NCBI GenBank assembly: GCA_947372405.1
Contig: CANBTO010000409.1
Coordinates: forward strand, 1-5,266
From: Verrucomicrobiaceae bacterium
GTDB taxonomy: Bacteria; Verrucomicrobiota; Verrucomicrobiae; Verrucomicrobiales; Akkermansiaceae
Length of the DNA: 5,266 bases
Direction of reading: 5' to 3'
In this document: positions 1 through 5,100 of the stretch, in pieces
How positions within the stretch are numbered: the first letter of the stretch is position 1
Layout: each line of letters begins with the position of its first letter
Made by a program: the position numbers and the translations under genes
Notes under the pieces: generated by a model
What the model saw: the letters and a program-made list of their open reading frames with translations, nothing else
What the model was told of the DNA's origin: nothing
Databases searched by the model: none

Positions 1-29
1 TCGGCATGCATCCACTCACAACATTCCAG

Positions 30-57
30 AAAAAAGTACAAGTGACAGTTTCGTCAC
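30..57 (-). terminator. Weak rho-independent-like hairpin with T tract
   Basis: Read on the minus strand, GTGAC and GTCAC form a 5 bp stem around a 6-base loop (42-57), followed after six bases by a run of six T (30-35). It lies about 80 bp beyond the stop codon of the last minus-strand gene. The stem is short and the T run is not directly adjacent, so it is a weak candidate and may act only with the hairpin at 86-102. Confidence 0.3.
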
Positions 58-85
58 ATTGCCTAACAGAATAAGGAGAAACAGA

Positions 86-102
86 GGTGGTCATAGACCG
101 CC
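86..102 (-). terminator. Hairpin downstream of the last minus-strand gene
   Basis: GGTGGTC (86-92) and GACCGCC (96-102) pair over 7 bp with one G-T wobble and a 3-base loop. It begins about 34 bp past the stop codon of the 136-486 ORF. On the minus strand it is followed by a pyrimidine-rich but not pure-T stretch (TCTGTTTCTCC). This suits a weak terminator or a 3'-end stabilising stem. Confidence 0.35.
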
Positions 103-135
103 GCTACAGAACAAAAGAGAGGCTCCCGCAATGCC

Positions 136-486
136 CTACTTGCCGGACCCCGCCTTCTTCCCGGTGCCTCCACTGGCTTTCGGCTTGGGTTCCACGAGAT
201 CGAAAATCCGGTTGGCCACCAGCCTCTTGGTGACTTTCCCGACGACCTCTGGAGTGACTTGGAAAGTCAGCATTTGATTCTTGGTCAAAGGGGCGTTTTT
301 CAGGGTGATGGATTTCAGAAGACGTCTTTCGCGCACGTCAAAGACGTCGGCGTAGAGTCTGCCGTGGTGCAGTCTGGCAAGTGCAAGTCTGGTTCCATCT
401 TCGGACCACAGCAAGTGACTGACGACGGTGCCTTTGAGTCCGATAGCCGGAATGTAGGTCACCCGCTTTGAAATGCAGCTCTTCAC
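136..486 (-). CDS. Small hypothetical protein with one beta-propeller-like (WD40/PD40-type) blade
   Basis: A 116-residue ORF that I do not recognise as a named family. Residues about 20-63 look like a single propeller blade: a strand, then the turn WSEDGTRLALA, which resembles the WSPDG signature of TolB/PD40 and WD40 repeats, then a YADVFDV strand. The C-terminus is basic and low in complexity (KPKASGGTGKKAGSGK). There is no signal peptide. The GTG at 486 is the first possible start, because an in-frame TAG sits directly before it, and no good Shine-Dalgarno is visible. The upstream gene ends 33 bp earlier on the same strand, so co-transcription is likely. One blade cannot form a propeller. 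The ORF may be the remnant of a longer protein, or a small protein that pairs with its neighbour. Codon choice looks like real coding sequence. Confidence 0.55.
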   Translation of the reverse strand: MKSCISKRVTYIPAIGLKGTVVSHLLWSEDGTRLALARLHHGRLYADVFDVRERRLLKSITLKNAPLTKNQMLTFQVTPEVVGKVTKRLVANRIFDLVEPKPKASGGTGKKAGSGK

Positions 487-519
487 CTAGCGATGGCGAG
501 AATCCCCAAATTAGTGGTT

Positions 520-2841
520 TCAGGGGATGAGGCGGTTTTCTGAGTGGAGGTTCCAACGCCCATTTTCGTAGGCCTCGACTTTGAGATTGATACCGTCTTT
601 GGGCAGCGGGCCATCTGGATATAGCATGACGCGGATGGAGGCAGATCCCGCGGTGAGGGGCAGCAACAGGTTGCCAGCGCCATCGCTTTTGGCAAACAAC
701 TCATCGCCGGGATCGAGCAGGGACCCGTTCCCCTTGCCGTCGATCGCCAGCACGGTGCCGTCGAGTAGATAGACTTCCACGCGAGTAGGCACTGCGCAGA
801 CAAACCGCAGCGGAGGAGAAGTCGCTGAGGGATTTTGAGTGACGTAATGCAGGTAGATGGGGACGCCGTAGAAGGGATTCGACTTGTAATTCCCGGCCTG
901 GATGACGGCCCCCGCGACGCCGGTTTCTGGAGCTTCGATTTGCACGATGGCTTCCGCTGGTGACCCACCACTTTCGGGGGTCCAAGAAAAGTTCAGTGCG
1001 CCCTCGTTCTTGAATGCTGCATCGGCTGTGAGATGGATCAGGCGATAGCTGCCTGGACTGATGACCATTGCGAGCTCGCTCTCTTTGGCAGCCGCTTGGC
1101 CGCTCATGGAGGCTGTGATGTCGCCATTTTCCTGATCGGTAGAAAGGTGCGTGGCAAGGCCGTGGATTTTGAAATGACCTTTTGCCTCGTGATCACCCGG
1201 ATTGGAGAGAGTCAGAAAGGAGGTCCATGGCTCTTTTCCCACAGGAACGACGACGGAACGCTGCGGCTGCAAATCGACGGCAGGAACCTCCTTTGCGAGC
1301 GGGGCGGCGGGTAACGGCACCGCCCGGAGTTGAGCGAGGAAATTGTTAGCATCCTCGGCGCGGCATTTCGGAATGCGTCCGCCAGCTAGAAGGCGGCGGG
1401 TTTCATCAACTGCGACTGCGCTGCCTTTTTCGTCACCGATGCGTTGCAGGAGAGCCGCAAGTTTCGCTAACTGGACGGGGAGATCGGTGAATTTGTTGAA
1501 CTCGCGACAGTAGCGGATCGCCTCGCTGCGAATCGCCAGGGCCTCCCGATCTCGGTGATTTGCTTCGAGAAAATCGGCGTAAGCCATGTAAAGCCAGACT
1601 TCTTCATTCTTATTGCCGACTTGGCGACACATGCGCAGGACGTTGATCAGCTCCTCCTCCACGCCTTGGGTTCGGTGGGAGTCCAGCCAGTAATCGAGCC
1701 GTGCCCCGCGAGCGTCAGCGGATCCCGCTGCGATCAGGGATTCAAGTAGGGCTTCCCCTTCCGCGATGGCATGGGTATGCAGAAGGGCCTTGGCGAGTGA
1801 GCACTCGGCCATCCAAAGTTGAGGCTTACCGAGGAAGGGGTGTGTTTTCGTGCGGGCCACCAGTTCGCGGAGTTGTGGTACAATATCCGCAGGGGCACTG
1901 TTCATCAGCCGCAGGGTGTTGAGGCGCCGGATTTCGCCAATAATTTTTTCCCTGCCATCGTATTCTATGCCACGAGGGGCTTCGAGTGTGGCTTTGTAGA
2001 TCTCCAAGGCCTCCTCATAGAAGCCGACATTCTGCATGAAATCACCCATGAACGTCATGGCTCCATACCAGTTAGATGCCAGCGGTGATGCGGGATCGAC
2101 GGTTCCATTCTTGCCGGAAAAATCGCGCACCCAAACGATCCACTCCAGGCCTTCCTGCCAGCGTCCGGAGCGCAAAAGATGTTCCGCGTAGCTGTGAAAA
2201 CTGGCTAATTGGTTCGACTCGAACCGCTCCATCTCGGATCGCGGCCGATGCCCTTCGAGGAAGTTCCTGGAGCTGGGCAAGGTAGCCGGGATTTGTCGGC
2301 GGCGGATGAATTCAAGGCCAGAAATTGCTGGGCCTAGGTCGGGATAGGCGGCCGGATTTAACTGATTGCCGCCCGCCCGCTGGGCTGCCTCCCAAAGCGC
2401 CATCACTTCGGCATAACGACCGAAGCGCCATGTGGCGTTGAGAGAGTAACAGAGGTTGGAAATGATATCGAAAGCTTCACGGTAGTATCGCTGCTCAAAT
2501 GCGATGGTGAATGCCGTGTCATGGAGCAGATACGCCCAAACTGCGTCTGTCCGCCCACGGCCGGTATTGGCCTCTTTCCAAGTTGCCTCAAAAAGGCTGG
2601 TGAAAGCGTCTTTTGAGTCCGCGCGCTCGCGCAGTCGATCCGCCAAGTAAGCGGCTGCCGCATCGTTACCACGTTGTGTGCGGACCTCGGCCACGGCGGA
2701 GAGGACTTCCCCCGGTGCGAGTTGCGAAAGGCGCTGCAGTTCGTCCTTCGGCGGCACTTCAGGATTTTCCGCGCGTAGATTCTCTGTGCTAATGACCATG
2801 GCCATCGCGAGGATGATGAGTGGAAATGATAGAATTTTCAT
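520..2841 (-). CDS. Exported TPR-like helical-repeat protein with a C-terminal beta domain
   Basis: This 773-residue protein is the largest gene here. An N-terminal signal peptide is clear: MK, a hydrophobic core (ILSFPLIILAMAMVI), then a likely cut near LRA-E at about residue 24. That supports the ATG at 2841. Residues about 35-505 are alternating amphipathic helices with TPR-like pairs, for example YYREAFDIISNLCYSL, GFYEEALEIYKATLE, and AYADFLEANHRDREALAIRSEAI. A Pro/Ala-rich linker (about 507-525) leads to a beta-strand-rich region (about 527-765) with VVVPVGKEPWTSFLTLSNPG and YLLDGTVLAIDG-type strands, possibly one or two Ig-like sandwiches. The role is unknown; scaffolding or surface assembly in the periplasm or outside the cell is plausible from the layout. 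No catalytic motif is visible. No Shine-Dalgarno precedes the ATG. Its start overlaps the stop of a small ORF (ATGA), which suggests coupled translation. It also precedes the 136-486 ORF by 33 bp. Confidence 0.88.
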   Translation of the reverse strand: MKILSFPLIILAMAMVISTENLRAENPEVPPKDELQRLSQLAPGEVLSAVAEVRTQRGNDAAAAYLADRLRERADSKDAFTSLFEATWKEANTGRGRTDAVWAYLLHDTAFTIAFEQRYYREAFDIISNLCYSLNATWRFGRYAEVMALWEAAQRAGGNQLNPAAYPDLGPAISGLEFIRRRQIPATLPSSRNFLEGHRPRSEMERFESNQLASFHSYAEHLLRSGRWQEGLEWIVWVRDFSGKNGTVDPASPLASNWYGAMTFMGDFMQNVGFYEEALEIYKATLEAPRGIEYDGREKIIGEIRRLNTLRLMNSAPADIVPQLRELVARTKTHPFLGKPQLWMAECSLAKALLHTHAIAEGEALLESLIAAGSADARGARLDYWLDSHRTQGVEEELINVLRMCRQVGNKNEEVWLYMAYADFLEANHRDREALAIRSEAIRYCREFNKFTDLPVQLAKLAALLQRIGDEKGSAVAVDETRRLLAGGRIPKCRAEDANNFLAQLRAVPLPAAPLAKEVPAVDLQPQRSVVVPVGKEPWTSFLTLSNPGDHEAKGHFKIHGLATHLSTDQENGDITASMSGQAAAKESELAMVISPGSYRLIHLTADAAFKNEGALNFSWTPESGGSPAEAIVQIEAPETGVAGAVIQAGNYKSNPFYGVPIYLHYVTQNPSATSPPLRFVCAVPTRVEVYLLDGTVLAIDGKGNGSLLDPGDELFAKSDGAGNLLLPLTAGSASIRVMLYPDGPLPKDGINLKVEAYENGRWNLHSENRLIP

Positions 2842-2939
2842 CGGCTGTTGGCGAGTTGCGAATTCAAAGGAGGTTCATTAACAACTTCAGAAAAGTAACC
2901 ACAAATTCCCACGAGGGCGATGAGTATTATCCTGCTCAT
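2838..2939 (-). CDS. Possible 33-residue membrane or leader peptide overlapping the next gene
   Basis: A short ORF encoding MSRIILIALVGICGYFSEVV followed by a polar tail (NEPPLNSQLANSR). The first 17 residues have a basic residue and then a hydrophobic run, as in a small single-pass membrane peptide or a signal sequence. The cysteine at 13 is preceded by Ile, so it does not fit a lipobox. The stop codon overlaps the ATG of the 773-residue gene as ATGA, the classic arrangement for translational coupling, and that gene lacks its own Shine-Dalgarno. A weak AGGCGG lies 3 bases before the ATG. An in-frame TGA seven codons upstream rules out an extension to an upstream start. It overlaps the suspect 3' end of the HTH ORF in another frame. 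No family is recognised, and chance remains a fair explanation. Confidence 0.33.
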   Translation of the reverse strand: MSRIILIALVGICGYFSEVVNEPPLNSQLANSR

Positions 2940-3207
2940 ATTCCGCCTGAAAATGGGTCAGTGCGTAGAAGGGCACCCCCCTTTCACCCGCCCTCCGGTC
3001 CGGCCCGACGGCAGGCTCAGGAGCCAGCCGCAGGTCGTATTCCGGGGTGCAGCGGCGCTTGCCTTGTTTCATCTGATTAAGATGGGGAGCCGGAATGCCG
3101 CAGCGGCGGGCGATCTCGGCCTGGGACAGGCTGGATTCCTCGAGTGTTTCGCGGAGGGTCTCCGCGAAGAAGTTGAGCAACGGGATGAGGTGCGGTTTCT
3201 TCTTCAT
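2887..3207 (-). CDS. Small XRE-type helix-turn-helix regulator, probably with a damaged C-terminus
   Basis: A 106-residue ORF. Residues about 9-25 form a leading helix (PLLNFFAETLRETLEES). Residues 27-37 (LSQAEIARRCG) and 38-52 (IPAPHLNQMKQGKRR) are a typical XRE/HigA-like helix-turn-helix, followed by CTPEYDLRLA. Members of this type normally continue with a helix such as RYFG...FWLRLQ. Here the sequence turns abruptly after residue 62 (about base 3022) into a Pro/Gly/Arg-rich tail with no helical pattern. I infer a frameshift, deletion or insertion there. The +1 frame reads GWLLSLPSG, which could be a scrap of the lost helix, but this is speculative. The ATG at 3207 fits the domain, although no Shine-Dalgarno precedes it. 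The likely role is DNA-binding autoregulation, with or without a toxin partner. No toxin gene is visible beside it. Confidence 0.6.
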   Translation of the reverse strand: MKKKPHLIPLLNFFAETLRETLEESSLSQAEIARRCGIPAPHLNQMKQGKRRCTPEYDLRLAPEPAVGPDRRAGERGVPFYALTHFQAEYEQDNTHRPRGNLWLLF

Positions 3208-3350
3208 GGCGGAGGATCAGTAATGGGCGATGACTTTTTGCCCGATTGGGTCATGTTTTCAAGTGGGAAATCGAACGGCGAAGATCGAACTGACTCGACT
3301 CAGGGAGTGGTCGGCGTGGTCGGATTGGCGGGGTCTTTCGGATTTTTTCG
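3208..3350. other. Spacer between the HTH gene and the repeat array
   Basis: No convincing minus-strand gene lies here. About 3254-3277 (ATGTTTTCAAGTGGGAAATCGAACG) resembles a degenerate copy of the 42 bp repeat unit. GTGGTCGG occurs twice with a 9-base step near 3307-3323. On the plus strand GGAGGA (3211-3216) sits 6 bases before an ATG at 3223 that opens a frame running into the repeats. No promoter with both good -35 and -10 boxes was found for the HTH gene; TTGAAA appears on the minus strand but lacks a matching -10. Confidence 0.5.
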
Positions 3351-3809
3351 ACAGGCATGTTCCGAGTGGCAGGAGGCACTTCTGGTTTTGACAGTGGCAT
3401 TTTCCGAGTGGCGAGAGGCACTTCCGGTTTTGACAGTGGCATTTTCCAAGTGGCAAAACGGGTTTTCAGTTTTGAAAACGGCATTTCCAAGTGGCGAAAC
3501 GGGTTTTCAGTTTTGAAAACGGCATTTCCAAGTGGCAAAACGGTTTTCCAATTTTGAAAACAGCAATTTCCAAGTGGCAAGACGGGTTTTCAATTTTGAA
3601 AATGGCATTTCCAAGTGGCAGGAGGCATTCGGAATTTTCGGAATGGCATTTGCCAAGTGACAAGAGGCGTTCGGAATTTTCGGAATGGCACTTGCCAAGC
3701 GACAAGAGGCATTCGGAATTTTCGGAATGGCATTTGCCAAGTGACAGGAGGCGTTCGGAATTTTCGGAATGGCATTTGCCAAGTGGCTGGAGGCACTAGG
3801 GATTTTCGG
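3351..3809. repeat. Tandem array of about eleven 41-42 bp units in three blocks
   Basis: The shared core CC(A/G)AG(T/C)G(G/A)C begins at 3362, 3404, 3446, 3487, 3528, 3570, 3611, 3653, 3695, 3737 and 3779, giving steps of 42, 42, 41, 41, 42, 41, 42, 42, 42 and 42. Block A (3362-3445, 2 units) carries AGGCACTT(C/T)(C/T)GGTTTTGACAG. Block B (3446-3610, 4 units) carries palindromic GGTTTTC...TTGAAAAC. Block C (3611-3778, 4 units) carries TTCGGAATTTTCGGAATGGC. The unit at 3779 is degenerate, and the sequence preceding 3362 is a partial unit. The clustering of variants suggests local duplication of neighbouring units. The array lies entirely between the cytochrome gene and the HTH gene. It is not a CRISPR, because there are no unique spacers. 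Confidence 0.93.
3462..3602. repeat. Four short inverted repeats, one per block-B unit
   Basis: Each B unit holds a small perfect hairpin. GTTTTCA-GTTT-TGAAAAC occurs at 3462-3479 and 3503-3520. GTTTTC...GAAAAC is at 3543-3561, and TTTTCA-ATTT-TGAAAA is at 3587-3602. Stems are 6-7 bp and AT-rich with 4-7 base loops. The second half of each palindrome is retained despite base changes around it. Such stems could form in RNA or single-stranded DNA, but they are low in stability. Confidence 0.75.
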
Positions 3810-3834
3810 GCCCTTGGGTGGAGGAGGGGCTTTC

Positions 3835-5088
3835 TCACTCCCAGCCGGGCAGGGTTTCCTTGAGGATTTCGACGATTTTCCGGCGTTCGCTGGCTTTCAT
3901 GCGTGGCTGGCTATCCTCGTCCGGGTCGTTTTCCAGCACCTCGTGCAGTCTGCGGATGACGGCGGATTTGATGCGGGCGGGCAGGCTTTCGAAGGTCTTG
4001 GAATAGACCATGTAGGAGCAGCGGTATTTGAAAAGGCGGTCGTTCAACTGGAAGTCCGCGAGCGAGCGGCCGTCCTTGGTTTTCGGGAAACGCCGTCCGA
4101 AGGCTTCCTGGAATGCCGGATCTCCCTCGATGCCGTTTTCGCCCAGCTCCGCTTCGTTTTCAAAAAGCAGCAGGTCCACGATCTTGCGGGCGGAATCGTC
4201 GGCGTGTTTGCCGGCCGCTCCAGCGTCGGGGTCGGCCGATGGATCGAGGGATTTCTGCAACCACTGGATCCGGCGGTAGTTCATGGCCGCGGCGACGAGT
4301 GTGTTGTGGACCTTGCACTGGTGTTCCAGCACCATGAGCGCGACGATGTCACTCGTCGGGCGGGGATACTTCGAAACGTCGATCTTGCTTTCAAGGGTCC
4401 GCATTTCCGGGGAGTTGGCCGGGAATTCGCGCACGGCGGTTTCCTCGTAGGTGCGGTTGCCCAGATGGGGGAGCGAGCTCTGGCCGGTGACGTAGTAGCC
4501 GCCCCAACGCTCGCGGATCGCGCTGGAAAGGTCGCTTTGAAAGGTGCCTAGTGAGAGCAGCGGCTTGCCTTCCGCATCGGGAAAAACCGAGCGGACGAGC
4601 ACGCCGGGCACCGATTCCGTGCGGGCGGTGCCATGGCAGGAAAGGCAGTCCGAGGTGTCGCGCGTGATCTTCATGGGACCGTTGTCGCTTCCCGGTTCGA
4701 TGAGGTAATAGACCGAGCCTAACAGCGGATCATGGGCGATGGCCTCCATGTTTCCGCCGGGAACGTAGCCGACGTAGAAGTTTTCGTTGAAAAACAGGCT
4801 GCGAGGGTTGCTTGGGTTGATCAGCGGGTTTTGTTTGCTGGTTTTCGAAAACACGAGGATCTGGGATTCCTCTGGCACGTTGAGCAGATGTAGCACGAAG
4901 CGCAGGCGCTCCAGTGGAGTGTTTCCCGTGATTTTCACCCGGCCTGCAGCCAATTCTGCTTCCATCTTTGCGAGCGGATCGCTGGAGGCGGTATCCGAGT
5001 AGCGGAGCGGTGGCAGGTCCCAGAGATCGGTGCCAGCCGCCGCTTTTCCGAAGCAAAGTGCGAGGAGCGTGATCCAGACGGGTTTCAT
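3835..5088 (-). CDS. Exported single-heme cytochrome c-type protein of unknown function
   Basis: A 417-residue protein. MKPVWITLLALCFGKAAAG is a signal peptide with a likely cut near AAA/G, so it acts in the periplasm. CLSCH (C148, C151, H152; bases 4633-4647) is a heme-c attachment site that would need the cytochrome c maturation machinery. Other blocks are SVFPDAEGKPLLSLGTFQ (about 168-185), RERWGGYYVTG (193-202), LEHQCKVHN (about 254-262), and near the end LFKYRCSYMVYS (about 352-363). I remember a family with this layout in Planctomycetes, Verrucomicrobia and Acidobacteria, but it has no agreed function. The sixth heme ligand is not obvious. No second CxxCH is present, so it is probably an electron-transfer or redox-sensing protein rather than a multiheme conduit. 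The ATG at 5088 is preferred over a GTG three codons earlier because AGGGTGA lies 5 bases before it. The repeat array starts about 25 bp after its stop. Confidence 0.9.
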   Translation of the reverse strand: MKPVWITLLALCFGKAAAGTDLWDLPPLRYSDTASSDPLAKMEAELAAGRVKITGNTPLERLRFVLHLLNVPEESQILVFSKTSKQNPLINPSNPRSLFFNENFYVGYVPGGNMEAIAHDPLLGSVYYLIEPGSDNGPMKITRDTSDCLSCHGTARTESVPGVLVRSVFPDAEGKPLLSLGTFQSDLSSAIRERWGGYYVTGQSSLPHLGNRTYEETAVREFPANSPEMRTLESKIDVSKYPRPTSDIVALMVLEHQCKVHNTLVAAAMNYRRIQWLQKSLDPSADPDAGAAGKHADDSARKIVDLLLFENEAELGENGIEGDPAFQEAFGRRFPKTKDGRSLADFQLNDRLFKYRCSYMVYSKTFESLPARIKSAVIRRLHEVLENDPDEDSQPRMKASERRKIVEILKETLPGWE

Positions 5089-5093
5089 GAAAA

Positions 5094-5100
5094 TCACCCT
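5094..5100 (-). promoter_or_regulatory. Ribosome binding site deciding the cytochrome start
   Basis: Minus-strand AGGGTGA ends 5 bases before the ATG at 5088. It contains the alternative GTG start (5097), so choosing the ATG gives both a good site and a standard signal peptide beginning MKPVW. Confidence 0.6.

Larger units (their letters stand above)
3251..3838 (-). other. Reconstructable but frame-broken repeat ORF on the minus strand
   Basis: A GTG at 3838 overlaps the cytochrome gene's stop codon (GTGA) and opens a frame of 14-residue repeats, such as MPFRKFRTPLVTWQ. It stops at 3590. Adding one A at each of three equivalent TGG-AAA-TG junctions (the three 41 bp units) would make one frame of about 196 codons, ending at 3251. 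It would run through MPFSKLKTRFATWK units and MPLSKPEVPLATRK units into a non-repeat tail ending SHLKT. Three -1 shifts sum to zero, so the first and last segments are in the same frame as they stand. The predicted product is very basic, with regular Trp, Phe and Pro. The five base differences among the closest units all change the amino acid in this frame, which argues against a selected protein. It could be a decaying gene or an accident of a stop-free repeat. Confidence 0.2.

Noticed and set aside
42..57. CRP/FNR-type operator (GTGAC-N6-GTCAC)
   Set aside because: The spacing between GTGA and TCAC is 8 bases instead of the 6 of CRP sites, and it lies downstream of a gene, not in a promoter. 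A weak terminator stem is the simpler reading.
483..985. Long minus-strand open frames overlapping the end of the TPR gene
   Set aside because: They are alternative frames of the 773-residue gene, with Ser/Arg/Pro-rich products and no domain. The main frame has a signal peptide and a coherent fold pattern.
2866..2880. Strong plus-strand Shine-Dalgarno AAAGGAGGTTCATT
   Set aside because: No ATG, GTG or TTG follows at a usable distance. The stretch lies antisense to the small ORF before the TPR gene, so it is probably chance.
3491..3799. Plus-strand 102-codon ORF made of SEFSEWHLPSDKRR-type repeats
   Set aside because: Its start lies inside the array with no ribosome site, and its openness follows from the stop-free 42 bp unit. 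It is kept only as evidence in the coding-frame comparison.
3351..3809. CRISPR array
   Set aside because: The repeats are contiguous 41-42 bp units with no unique spacers, the units vary in blocks, and no cas gene is nearby.
3769..4551. 260-codon plus-strand ORF opposite the cytochrome gene
   Set aside because: It is antisense to a protein with a heme motif, signal peptide and ribosome site. Its length follows from the GC-rich codon pattern of the real strand, and no ribosome site or family was seen.
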